64,000 nt of DNA from Tectiglobus sp965215755 (GTDB lineage Bacteria; Pseudomonadota; Alphaproteobacteria; Rhizobiales; Hyphomicrobiaceae): contig OZ244119.1 of the NCBI GenBank assembly GCA_965215755.1, positions 5,580,001 to 5,644,000 on the forward strand, written 5' to 3'. The translations under genes and the position numbers were made by a program. Positions 17,873 through 26,012 of the stretch are shown here, one piece after another (the first letter of the stretch is position 1; the number at the start of each line of letters is the position of its first letter). The notes under the pieces are model-generated. The model had not been told where the DNA came from. It ran no database searches and saw only the letters and a program-made list of their open reading frames with translations.

Positions 17873-19393
17873 ATGGACGGACCACGCATTGGCATTATAG
17901 GCGTTTGGCTGGAGAGCAACAGGACGTCGCCGGTTGCGAACTACGATGACTTCCACAGCTTTTACCTGTTCGAGGGTGACGAGCTCCTCAGACAGGCCCG
18001 AGCACCTCATCCAATCGTCATTGGTGAAGCGGCCGGGTTCATAAAGGCAATGGACACTATGGGGCCTTGGCAGCCAGTTCCGGTACTGTTGGCGGGGTGC
18101 CATCCATGGGGGGCGATCGATGGTGAGTTGATGAACAGCTTCCTGGATAAGATCCGCGCTGGCCTTACAGCGGCTGGCCCACTTGACGCAGTTTATATTG
18201 CGAACCACGGCGCCATGGTCGCAACAAACACTGATGATCCCGATGGGGCGATTGTGGCGCTTGCCCGGGAGATTGTCGGACCCAGCGCAACCATCGTCAT
18301 GACGCTCGATCTCCACGCCAACATCTCCGAGCGTATGGTTGATGGAACCGACCTGATCGTTGGCTATCGGACCAATCCACATGTAGACATGATAGAGCGC
18401 GGTGAAGAGGCAGCGCTGTCCATGCGACTGATTCTCGGTGGGCGGGCTAATCCCAAGTCAGCCTTCATTCGCTTGCCGATCACATCGGCTCCTGTGTCGT
18501 TATTAACGGCATCGGGTCCGTATGGTGCTCTCATAGACTACGGGACGCGACGCCGCGCTGAGCTGGCCGGTGACATTCTGAATGTGTCGATCTTCGGCGG
18601 GTTTGTATTCGCCGATAGCGCCAAGAATGGGCTGGGCGTGGTTGTGACGGCGCGCGATGACGAAGATCGAGCAAAGATGTTGGCTAAGGAGATCGCCGAG
18701 CTGGCGTGGGATAATCGCGCTGGCTTTAAGAAGGAGCTGACTTCCGTCAAGGATGCTGTTGCCATCGCACTCGACCGTGACCGCGCGCCAATGATCTTCG
18801 CTGATACCGGCGACAATCCGGGCGGCGGTGGCACAGGACGAACGACGGAGCTATTGTCGGTGCTCGTGCGCTCAGAGGCGAAGGATGTGCTGATCGGCAG
18901 TTTCTTCGACCCGCCGCTGGCCGAGCGTGCTCATGCGGCGGGCGTTGGCGCAACAATCAAAGCCCAGTTTAATTCTCACGATGTGCTGCCATGCGATGCG
19001 CCGTTTGAGGCAGAGGCGGAAGTCATAGGCCTTCACGATGGCACCATCGTCGGCCGGCTCGGCTACGCGCAAGGGCGAACAATGGTGCTCGGTCCTTCCG
19101 CTGCGATCAGAATTGGTGATGTTACGGTCGTTGTGATTTCTGACCGCATGCAGACGGCCGACCCGATGTTTTTTGAGATGTTTGGCCTCGACATTGGAGA
19201 TGCGCATACGGTCGTGGTGAAATCGCGCGGGCATTTCCGCACTGGCTTCCTGCCCTGGTTTCCGCCCGAGAATGTTCTAGAAATCGACACTGAAGGTCTG
19301 ACTTCACCTGTTCTGCGTCGCCGACAATGGTCCAACCTAAAGCGTCCGGCCTATCCACTAGATGAAGACGCATCATGGTCTCCGCCCTGGTGA
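17873..19393 (+). CDS. M81 family metallopeptidase, MlrC-like (506 aa)
   Basis: A member of the MlrC/M81 family; MlrC (microcystinase C) cleaves linearised microcystin peptides in sphingomonads. Predicted zinc ligands are Asp146 and His148 in MTLDLHAN and His170 in TNPHVDMIERG, preceded by ANHGAM (110-115). The C-terminal MlrC_C domain shows FADTGDNPGGGGTGRTTELL and a late MFGLDIGDAHTVVVKSRGHFR. Length is typical. The N-terminus reads GIIGVWLESNRTSP instead of the common GFxHETNTF pattern, so the substrate probably differs from microcystin. It starts at ATG 17873, with AGGAG upstream. Confidence 0.88.
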   Translation: MDGPRIGIIGVWLESNRTSPVANYDDFHSFYLFEGDELLRQARAPHPIVIGEAAGFIKAMDTMGPWQPVPVLLAGCHPWGAIDGELMNSFLDKIRAGLTAAGPLDAVYIANHGAMVATNTDDPDGAIVALAREIVGPSATIVMTLDLHANISERMVDGTDLIVGYRTNPHVDMIERGEEAALSMRLILGGRANPKSAFIRLPITSAPVSLLTASGPYGALIDYGTRRRAELAGDILNVSIFGGFVFADSAKNGLGVVVTARDDEDRAKMLAKEIAELAWDNRAGFKKELTSVKDAVAIALDRDRAPMIFADTGDNPGGGGTGRTTELLSVLVRSEAKDVLIGSFFDPPLAERAHAAGVGATIKAQFNSHDVLPCDAPFEAEAEVIGLHDGTIVGRLGYAQGRTMVLGPSAAIRIGDVTVVVISDRMQTADPMFFEMFGLDIGDAHTVVVKSRGHFRTGFLPWFPPENVLEIDTEGLTSPVLRRRQWSNLKRPAYPLDEDASWSPPW

Positions 19394-19974
19394 GGCCGCC
19401 TCTGATGCCATGTCTCGCAGTATTGCGTAAAACAGCCCGCGCAGATCCAGAAATCCTGATAATCGACTTACGCTGCGCGCATTCGACTGGGCCCGCATCT
19501 GAGGTGATGAGTGACACTATGCAGCTAAACTGGGAGATTGCTGCGAATACTTGGAAATGACCGGCGTCTGGCATCACTTCTGAGGAGCAGTTCGGCGATT
19601 GCCTCTGCTGCACCTGCTCAGGTCCCTTCATGGCCCAGGACCGAAAAGGTCGATCTGAGCACAGCATGATCGAAGATGGGGGTTAAGCGGAAGCGATCTG
19701 CTCAGGCTCGGCCTTTCAGGAGGTGACCCCAAGCGGGCATGTAGCGCCGACAAGCTCTCGAGGAGTCTCGTTCACATCCCCTTATCGCGATCGGTATCAA
19801 GCATCAATTACCCTAACCGAGTTGAGCAGTGAACCTTTTCGCGCTCCAACTGAGATGACGATTGCTAAATGAGCCACGAATATTCTCTCTCAAAGTGAAC
19901 CAGCTCACTGCGAATGAACGGTGCCCACCGTAGTCTCCTGATCATTGAAGGCCATCATCACAAGGAGACAAAAG
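19394..19974. other. Intergenic region upstream of the heptad-repeat genes
   Basis: No supported gene. Around 19619-19660 the text GGTCCCTTCATGGCCC followed by TCTGAGCACAGCATG resembles a diverged dispersed-repeat copy. The promoter of the downstream pair should lie in the last 200 bp, but I could not identify -35/-10 boxes with confidence. Confidence 0.5.
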
Positions 19975-20394
19975 ATGAGCATTCGAAAACTAGTAATGAC
20001 TTTTTGCGCTGCTATTGCAATAGGCGCAGGAAGTCTCGGAGCAGCCACGCAATCTGCCGAAGCTCGGGGCGTGGAAACTAGTCCCACAATTCAAAGCCTG
20101 GGGTCGGTTGCGGGCGCCAAGACAGCGTTCCGTGGCCTTGCTCCTGTAGCCAATGTCACTTCTGGCACACAGAAGGTTGCAGGCATCTGGGACAAGGTTA
20201 AAGGCGCAGCCAAAAAGGCAGGTCGCGCAGCGAAGAAAGTTGGTCGTGCAGCCAAAAAGGCAGGTCGTGCGGCGAAGAAAGGAGCCAAGTGGGTTAAGAA
20301 CAAGAGCCGGAAAATCCGGGAGAAATTCGAGAAAGGCAAAAAGTGGTACCGCAAAGGTAAGCGCGCTTACAACCACATCAAAAAGCGTTTCTAA
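19975..20394 (+). CDS. Secreted cationic heptad-repeat protein A (139 aa)
   Basis: I do not recognise a named family. Residues 1-30 form a Sec signal peptide (basic start, hydrophobic core, AEA before Arg31). A neutral spacer follows (31-67), then VAGIWDKVKGAAKKAGRAAK begins a lysine/alanine region with about three and a half AAKKxGR heptads to KKGAKWV (107). The tail to 139 is dominated by Lys, Arg and aromatic residues and ends KKRF. The heptads place Lys on one helical face. AAGGAGACAAAAG precedes the ATG at 19975; an in-frame start at 19945 is less likely. The next gene is a paralogue. Possible roles are a secreted antimicrobial-type peptide precursor, a polyanion (DNA or LPS) binder or an envelope protein; none is proven. 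Confidence 0.8.
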   Translation: MSIRKLVMTFCAAIAIGAGSLGAATQSAEARGVETSPTIQSLGSVAGAKTAFRGLAPVANVTSGTQKVAGIWDKVKGAAKKAGRAAKKVGRAAKKAGRAAKKGAKWVKNKSRKIREKFEKGKKWYRKGKRAYNHIKKRF

Positions 20395-20403
20395 CCCGGC
20401 AAA

Positions 20404-20436
20404 GGATTGGTGGCGACGCAACATCGTCGCCAATCC
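20404..20436 (+). terminator. Hairpin between the two heptad-repeat genes
   Basis: GGATTGG-TGG-CGACG pairs with CGTCGCCAATCC around a CAACAT loop, with a 3-nt bulge. No U-run follows, so it may be a partial terminator, a processing site or a translational control element rather than a strong terminator. Confidence 0.4.
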
Positions 20437-20459
20437 ACCTTCGATAAAGGAAGACTGCA

Positions 20460-20909
20460 ATGTTCGAACATCCTGCTCGAATTTTTCTGTGCGTTGCCTT
20501 TGCCGTTGTTGCGATATCAAGCGCACAAGCGTCCAGAATAGACTCTTTGACTTATGCGAATTCTGGAAACGGTGTGGTGCTCCACAGAGCAGCGCATCCC
20601 CCTGCAATGCAAGTCGCCGGGCTTTGGGGGAAGATTAAGCGCGGCGCAAAAAAGGTCGGCCGTGCGGCAAAGAAGGTTGGCCGCGGCGCAAAGAAAGTTG
20701 GCCGTGCGGCGAAGAAAGTCGGTCGCGGGGCAAAGAAAGGCGCAAAGTGGGTAGGCCGGAAAGTCAAGAAGCACAGGAAGCTCATCGTCTGCGACATCGC
20801 AATTCGCGCGGCTTCCAAAGCTGTCGCTGCCAAAACCGGCGGCGCCACGAAACTAATACTGAGAGGCGCAACTAGAAAGGCAATTCGCGCTTGCAAAAAG
20901 CGAATTTAG
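20460..20909 (+). CDS. Secreted cationic heptad-repeat protein B (149 aa)
   Basis: A paralogue of the gene 65 nt upstream. Residues 1-24 form a signal peptide (ending SAQA), a short spacer follows, then QVAGLWGKIKRGAKKVGRAA opens about five heptads (GAKKVGR/AAKKVGR) to KKGAKWV at 98. The C-terminus differs from protein A: it has a second basic helical part with Cys111 and Cys145, a possible disulfide, and ends CKKRI. AAAGGAAG precedes the ATG. The G-L-W-x-K-I-K opening followed by Ala/Gly/Lys repeats resembles amphibian dermaseptin-type peptides in composition; this is a resemblance, not evidence of homology. The proteins are probably co-expressed. Confidence 0.8.
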   Translation: MFEHPARIFLCVAFAVVAISSAQASRIDSLTYANSGNGVVLHRAAHPPAMQVAGLWGKIKRGAKKVGRAAKKVGRGAKKVGRAAKKVGRGAKKGAKWVGRKVKKHRKLIVCDIAIRAASKAVAAKTGGATKLILRGATRKAIRACKKRI

Positions 20910-21025
20910 TTCGGTCTTCCGGTAGCCACTATTGAGGCTGGTGCTTTCGGGTGCTCGCCTCATGATTCTTGTATCATTCTGCTACCTTATCTGATCACCC
21001 TTGCGCTAAGGGTCATGGTCTCTTC

Positions 21026-21085
21026 ATGGCCCCTTTGATTTGTAGGGGAAACGAGCAGATCTTGTCCGCTGTGTGGGTCAACTTG
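21026..21085 (+). repeat. Dispersed intergenic repeat, copy 4
   Basis: ATGGCCCCTTTGATTTGTAG, GGGAAACGAGCAGATCTTG, TCCGCTGTGTGGGTCAACTT. It matches the copy at 36621 block by block and lies between heptad-repeat gene B and the IS1182 element. Confidence 0.7.
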
Positions 21086-21198
21086 GGGTAAGCTCGGGAT
21101 ACGTGTAATAGGTAGTCACTTCGCCCGGCGCGTCCGCTTCTGATGCAAGCTCTGCCGCCCTATGCTCAGCTCCAAGATTAACCCTATTGACCCTGGTT

Positions 21199-22842
21199 GT
21201 GTCAAAAGGCGAATACTGATTCAGTTCTTCCGTGGCTTTGCGGGGGCATGGCATGAAGCGGTTCATGGAAGGTCAGGATCGGGATCAGGCGACGCTGTTT
21301 CCGGAATGCCTTGAGGATTGGATCGACGAGGACAATCCAGTTCGTGTGGTCGATGCCTACGTGGAGGGGCTCGATCTCGGTGGTCTCGGCTTTTCTGGCG
21401 TTGATCCCAAGTCGACCGGTCGGCCTGCCTATCATCCTGCCGTACTTCTCAAGCTCTATATCTATGGCTACCTCAATGCAGTGCAGTCGAGCCGCCGTCT
21501 GGAGCGCGAGGCGGGCCGCAACGTCGAGGTGATGTGGCTGCTTGGCCGCCTTGTTCCTGATCACAAGACGATTGCTGAGTTCCGCCGGCACAATGGTCCA
21601 GCGATCGCCAAGGTATGTGCGCAGTTCGTCGAGTTATGTCGACGGATCGGGTTGTTATCAGTTGCTTCCGTCGCCATCGACGGTTCGAAGTTCAAGGCGG
21701 TCAACAACCGCGACCGTAACTATACCGCCAACAAGATGAAGCGGCGTCTGGCGCAGATCGATGAGAGCATCGCGCGCTACTTGCACCAATTAGAAAGCGC
21801 CGACCGTCAGGAGCGCTCGAAGGCGCGGGCAATGCGCATCAACCGGCTCAACGAGAAGCTCGACAAGCTGCATGAAGAGATGGAGCGTCTGCAAGTACTC
21901 GAAAAGCAGCGCCTGGAACAGCCCGATCAACAGATCTCCTTGACCGATCCGGATGCCCGTTCCATGGCTACCAGTGGCCGGGGTTCCGGTGTGGTCGGCT
22001 ACAATGTCCAGGCTGCCGTTGACACCAAGCATCATCTCATCGTCACCCACGAGGTGACGCAAAGTGGCTCGGACCGGTCTCAGCTGGCGCCGATGTCGAA
22101 GAAGACCAAGCAGGTCCTCGGCGTCGATAAGCTCGATGTCGTTGCCGATCGCGGGTACTTCAACAGTGAAGAAATCCTCAAATGCGCCAACGCTGATATC
22201 ACGGTCACTTTGCCGAAGCCGCAAACCTCGAACAACAAGCTCAAGGGGCTCTTTGTCAAAGCCGATTTTCGCTATGTGCCCGAGCATGACATGTATATCT
22301 GCCCGGCAGATCAAGCGTTGCTGTTCGCCGGTCACAAGCGGGAAACCGATGGTCTGAACTATCGGCGATACGCAACCAGGAAATGCACGAGCTGCAAACT
22401 TCGCAAACAGTGCACGACAGCCAGGCAACGCATTGTCACCCGGTGGGAACATGAGCATGTTCTTGAAGATGTGCAGCGTCGCCTTGACGAGAACCCGCAA
22501 GCGATGCGCACCCGCCGCGAGACGGTGGAGCATCCGTTCGGGACGCTCAAGGCACGCATGGGAGCCACGCACTTTCTGATGAAACGATTGCACAACGTGA
22601 AGACTGAGATGTCGCTTGCCGTGCTCGCCTACAATCTCACTCGCGTCATGAACATCATCGGGATTGAGCCGCTGATCGCCGCAGTCCGGAGTTTTTGGCG
22701 TCTGTCTTGGCGATCATGGCGCGTCGAATGCGGGCAGGAGCTTCTCACGCTCCACAAGGTCGTTACGATGCCAAGTTCCGCTCAAATCGCAACTCAAACC
22801 GCCCAACAATATGTGCTGCATGATCAAGGCGAGTTTTGACAC
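21199..22842 (+). mobile_element. IS1182-family element
   Basis: Terminal inverted repeats begin GTGTCAAAA at 21199 and, on the other strand, GTGTCAAAA at 22842, giving about 1644 bp. The single transposase gene ends inside the right terminal repeat. I see no convincing target duplication. Confidence 0.78.
21253..22839 (+). CDS. IS1182-family transposase (528 aa)
   Basis: A DDE transposase. The N-terminal DUF772-type region shows TGRPAYHPAVLLKLYIYGYL and SSRRLEREAGRNVEVMWLLG. The catalytic domain shows VAIDGSKFKAVN, then GVVGYNVQAAVDTKHHLIV, VVADRGYFNSEE and a late TRRETVEHPFGTLKARMG. The ATG at 21253 (MKRFMEGQDRDQ) is preferred to 21232 because it opens the family N-terminus. Full length, apparently intact. 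Confidence 0.9.
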   Translation: MKRFMEGQDRDQATLFPECLEDWIDEDNPVRVVDAYVEGLDLGGLGFSGVDPKSTGRPAYHPAVLLKLYIYGYLNAVQSSRRLEREAGRNVEVMWLLGRLVPDHKTIAEFRRHNGPAIAKVCAQFVELCRRIGLLSVASVAIDGSKFKAVNNRDRNYTANKMKRRLAQIDESIARYLHQLESADRQERSKARAMRINRLNEKLDKLHEEMERLQVLEKQRLEQPDQQISLTDPDARSMATSGRGSGVVGYNVQAAVDTKHHLIVTHEVTQSGSDRSQLAPMSKKTKQVLGVDKLDVVADRGYFNSEEILKCANADITVTLPKPQTSNNKLKGLFVKADFRYVPEHDMYICPADQALLFAGHKRETDGLNYRRYATRKCTSCKLRKQCTTARQRIVTRWEHEHVLEDVQRRLDENPQAMRTRRETVEHPFGTLKARMGATHFLMKRLHNVKTEMSLAVLAYNLTRVMNIIGIEPLIAAVRSFWRLSWRSWRVECGQELLTLHKVVTMPSSAQIATQTAQQYVLHDQGEF

Positions 22843-23095
22843 GACCAAGACCCATAGCCGTCATGCCAAGCTTTGTAATTTCGCATCGCAGCAACAGCTT
22901 GCGCGACCTAAAAGCTGACCTGAGCAACTGCAACATCGTTCGTCTCAGAGATGGCAGCAAAGATCAAACCAGCTACACTACCAATATCGAAGATGAACCT
23001 GCTCGTCTCGAGTTTCGCATATAGAAGCAGCATGCTCGCGCTAAGGTGCCAACAGGCCGCTCCCAGCATCTGCTGAAAACGGCCCTACTTCGGCA

Positions 23096-23305
23096 TTAAT
23101 CGGCCACCGCAAGATTGCAGGTGGACGATTTGCCATTTCTACCAGCTTCTTAATCGTAAATGACTTTCTGGCCTTCACGCAATCCGGACAATCCCGAAGC
23201 CTCGACCGCAGATAAATGCACGAACGCATCGTTCGATCCATCATCGGGCTGGATAAATCCAAAGCCACGAGGGACGTCAAACCATTTCACTGTACCGGTG
23301 GTCAT
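23096..23305 (-). pseudogene. Cold-shock domain protein with an in-frame ochre codon
   Basis: Read from the ATG at 23305 it starts MTTGTVKWFDVPRGFGFIQP, with both RNA-binding motifs (GFGFIQ and AFVHLS). AAGGAG lies upstream. After KVIYD the codon at 23152-23150 is TAA; the same frame then continues EAGRNGKSSTCNLAVAD to the natural stop at 23098-23096. The usual family sequence here is YDxExxRNGKSSAxNL, so the stop replaces one residue of beta-strand 4/5. A truncated 51-residue product would lack the last two strands of the OB fold and is unlikely to fold. Confidence 0.85.
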
Positions 23306-23712
23306 AGTTACTCCTTACACATTGGACCAAACCCACAGGATTGATCCATCTGAAAAATGTCGAGGGTAACTGGGCCAGGCGTTTGAGTGTCTAATCGAGA
23401 CACGAGCAGCTTCGGTGCACGGATAATGTCCAAGTGGAGAGTTGGTTCCCCTATTTCAAGGGCTGACAGTCCATTTCATTGAAATGATAGAATCGAATGA
23501 AGTGGAAACTCTCGCGCGATCCAATCGCATAGACCAAGGCAATTGGTGGACGAGCAGAGTCCTCGCATATCCTGAAATCATTGCATTGGTGGATAGCGCG
23601 CGCCCTCTCTCGTGTCAGCAGCATTGGGATCACGATCGTTCACATAAGCCTGGAGTTCAAAACGGTCCTACTTGCTCGACTTGGAGAGCGTCGCGCTGCT
23701 GACCCGAGTCCC
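23306..23712. other. Intergenic stretch
   Basis: Apart from the presumed promoter of the cold-shock gene near 23310-23380, I see no gene or RNA feature here. Short open frames on both strands lack recognisable features and ribosome-binding sites. Confidence 0.5.
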
Positions 23713-23919
23713 CTAAAGTTGCCGACCTCTTGCAAAGGTTTCCACGATTTGCTCGGCCTGTTGCTGATCGAGACGGTACTTCCTGCTCAACTTGAATGCG
23801 AGATCCCGATTGTTCTCAAGCGCTGCAATCTCGTCAGCACTAAATCGTCCCCACTCTCTCCGGATATCTGCTCTAAATTTTAAGTCTGGGTCACCGCATA
23901 TCAAGCCACCATCCGACAT
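23713..23919 (-). CDS. CsbD-like small stress protein (68 aa)
   Basis: The C-terminal 45 residues read REWGRFSADEIAALENNRDL followed by KYRLDQQQAEQIVETF. This follows the CsbD pattern (WGKLTxDDLxxxxGxxxxL…YGxxxxxAExxV). CsbD-type proteins are small, hydrophilic and stress-induced, with unknown biochemical roles. The start is uncertain: ATG 23919 (MSDGGLICG) is used, but the frame is open to 23964. No clear ribosome-binding site. Confidence 0.55.
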   Translation of the reverse strand: MSDGGLICGDPDLKFRADIRREWGRFSADEIAALENNRDLAFKLSRKYRLDQQQAEQIVETFARGRQL

Positions 23920-24051
23920 GTAATTTGATATCGCAATCCCTGACACTTTCCAAATTATAACCACAACGAATACAATAGGACTAAGCTCAAATTAAGTGAC
24001 GCGTGGAAATTGCGTGTAACTGATCTGTCTACCGGCAATCGCTTCAACGGA

Positions 24052-24300
24052 CTATATTCTCATTATTCTCAAATAGTGGTCGGCGTGTTGATAGAAATTC
24101 TCTGCCTCTACAAGATCACCGCTGGACGCAGCGTTTCGCGCGAGGGACATATAATGTTCGAATCGACATTGATTGCTTGAGAAATCTTTTGAACTTCCTC
24201 GGCGAGCGCGCTGATTTGGTGACGTTCGTGTTGAACGCCTGGCCTCGGAGCGCTGGTCCGTCTTATGCCCGTTCGTCAGTCGAGATCTGGATCTATTCAT
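24052..24300 (-). CDS. DUF4167-like small protein (82 aa)
   Basis: The C-terminal half, FEHYMSLARNAASSGDLVEA followed by ENFYQHADHYLRIM, matches the conserved core of DUF4167 proteins found across Rhizobiales. The N-terminal half is short and Arg/Ser-rich, where typical members have a longer Asn/Gly/Arg-rich tail, so this is a truncated variant or a small paralogue. Function is unknown; the basic tail suggests nucleic-acid contact. It lies among small genes on the same strand. Confidence 0.65.
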   Translation of the reverse strand: MNRSRSRLTNGHKTDQRSEARRSTRTSPNQRARRGSSKDFSSNQCRFEHYMSLARNAASSGDLVEAENFYQHADHYLRIMRI

Positions 24301-24386
24301 CCTTTGGCTTTCTGCTTTAGGCGTTGTTGTGAGTTTTGCAGGATCGATCTGCTGACGAAACTTCGGAGCTTAACTCGTAAGATCTG

Positions 24387-24545
24387 TCAGCGCTGCGCTT
24401 CAATCGTAAAGGCCAAAGTTGTCGCCAGCTCGGCAATCCGGCGCAACTTTTTGATGGCAGCTCTCTTGTCAGCTTTTTCCCCTGTCTTCAGTTGTTCTGC
24501 AACTTCCGTCAGTAGATTCTGAATGGTCAACATAGTGTCTTGCAT
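24387..24545 (-). CDS. Small helical protein of unknown function (52 aa)
   Basis: It starts MQDTMLTIQNLLTEVAEQLK at the ATG at 24545 and ends IAELATTLAFTIEAQR, with the stop at 24389-24387. The composition (Leu, Ala, Glu, Lys) predicts two amphipathic helices. I do not recognise a family, and the ribosome-binding site is weak. It is kept because the amino-acid pattern is protein-like and the same-strand neighbours are small genes of similar size. A non-coding alternative cannot be excluded. Confidence 0.4.
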   Translation of the reverse strand: MQDTMLTIQNLLTEVAEQLKTGEKADKRAAIKKLRRIAELATTLAFTIEAQR

Positions 24546-24850
24546 GTGTATCCAATCGGTTTTGCTCTAGGCAGTCGTGCAGCATCGTTCGATGGAGCAA
24601 GAAGCGCGACATTGGTTGCCTTGCGTAGGCCAGCTATCGCCAGGCGCTTGAGGTTGGCAGTAATGCGGCAGTGCTGTGCTTAAGCAGCTACTGCCAGAGC
24701 GACTCGTGCGCCGGCAATTTGCGGTGATCCTCAGGCGTAGCGATCTACTGTAAAATAGAGTTAACAATTCGCTGCTTGAAGTAGCCAACCTAGCAAAGAT
24801 TTTCGGAAATCTGCTTCAAGTGATAGATGCTCAACTTCTTACCGGAGCCA
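24546..24850. other. Intergenic stretch
   Basis: No gene, hairpin or repeat that I can support. The open frame at 24567-24788 (-) shows no recognisable features. Confidence 0.5.
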
Positions 24851-25123
24851 TTATTCGTCCACGAGCCGACCACATATCTGTAACCAGCCGACAGCCCCTG
24901 GATACATTTGCTCAAATCGGCTGTGCGTCTCTCCAGGCGACATGCCTGTTACAAATTCGCCGGTTTCGATGTTGATTTTGATATAGCGGTCAGCCGGCAC
25001 GCCGAGTTTTACGAGAGTCGGGGATATCCTTCGCAAATAGGCTTTGCCCCTCTGCTCAGTTTCTTGAGCTATTTGCTTCTGCTTGGGGTGTGCAGGTTTT
25101 CGTATCCGGGACTTTCGGGTCAA
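24851..25123 (-). CDS. Conserved-looking hypothetical protein (90 aa)
   Basis: A basic N-terminus (MTRKSRIRKPAHPKQKQ) is followed by a compact domain, PADRYIKINIETGEFVTG, then SRFEQMYPGAVGWLQICGRL. The domain resembles short rhizobial proteins with a YI/VKxDxETGxYV pattern and a later aromatic strand. No catalytic motif is visible. It is a single gene on the - strand within a run of small genes. The function is not assigned. Confidence 0.55.
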   Translation of the reverse strand: MTRKSRIRKPAHPKQKQIAQETEQRGKAYLRRISPTLVKLGVPADRYIKINIETGEFVTGMSPGETHSRFEQMYPGAVGWLQICGRLVDE

Positions 25124-25593
25124 TTCTACATCCGATTTTCAGGAAACGAGAGGCTAATCCTCAACGGCCTACACCAACAACAATTTCTTTGGAACTTTGA
25201 ATTTGCAATCTGCAACTATTCAGTCGACCCAGAATCTTATGGGCGGTCGCAGAAAGTAAATTGTCCAACATATATGGTGCTCTGCACTTCCGATTTCAAG
25301 TCCATCGTGCGGGGCCGATGGTAACGACATCATGCCACTGAGTTCACGCACCTACCCTTGTTGCTAAGTCTTAAGCACTACTAACACCTGGCCGAACACG
25401 ATTACGCAATGGGCTAAAACGAGCGCGCGTCAATCCAGGAACGGCCTCGCGCCGAGAAGTCAAGGCTGCCAATGGTCCCCAATATCAGCGGCGAGGTCGG
25501 CGCGACCTAGAAGCAAACGGACTTGATAGAACATCAAGTCTCAACCGCGACTTGCTGCTTGGCGCATTCGTGTTGTTTGCGCCCCCAAACGTC
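25124..25593. other. Intergenic stretch
   Basis: About 470 bp with no supported gene. Base composition is mixed, and I saw no repeat shared with other parts of the window. Confidence 0.5.
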
Positions 25594-25923
25594 TTAGGGT
25601 AAGGAGTGTGCAGTTCGCTGAACTTGAGCACAATAGTTTTTTACATCCAGAATTGATTGGCAATGTTGCATTAGGACCTGAGCAACCTGTTCGGGCAATG
25701 AAGCCTGCTCAGAAGACGCCGCATTCGAGAAGTGCACTACAGCTGCTTCAAAACCTCGTGCGTCGCTCTGATCCCATTGACAAATTGTTCCGAAATTGAG
25801 TTGCCCCCTGAACACAAGGCGCTTGATAATTAGATAAGACCTTTTGGAACTCACCGAAATACGTTCACCGTTCGTCAATTGAAGATGCACACGGTCATAG
25901 TGCCTATTAACTACTGTGCTCAT
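25594..25923 (-). CDS. Hypothetical protein (109 aa)
   Basis: It starts MSTVVNRHYDRVHLQLTNGE at the ATG at 25923, with AAAGAGGC 8 nt upstream. The N-terminal 45 residues alternate hydrophobic and polar residues as in beta-strands (VHLQLTNGERISV, then YLIIKRLVFRGQ). The remainder is predicted helical. I do not recognise a family. It follows the protease pseudogene region on the same strand and looks like island cargo. Confidence 0.5.
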   Translation of the reverse strand: MSTVVNRHYDRVHLQLTNGERISVSSKRSYLIIKRLVFRGQLNFGTICQWDQSDARGFEAAVVHFSNAASSEQASLPEQVAQVLMQHCQSILDVKNYCAQVQRTAHSLP

Positions 25924-26012
25924 TTTGCAGCCTCTTTATCCTTGGAGAAAGCTTTAAATCCTTTCTCCAATCTAACATGGTTTTTGATAATCGGATCTTT
26001 GATGATTAAATG

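Noticed and set aside
20554..20896. Alternative frames across the heptad-repeat gene B (Ala/Pro/Phe-rich, antisense)
   Set aside because: Repeat-driven open frames; the sense frame has signal peptide, ribosome-binding site and a matching paralogue.
19975..20909. Reading the heptad-repeat proteins as cytosolic histone H1-like nucleoid proteins
   Set aside because: Both have clear N-terminal signal peptides, which nucleoid proteins lack; kept only as a remote alternative.
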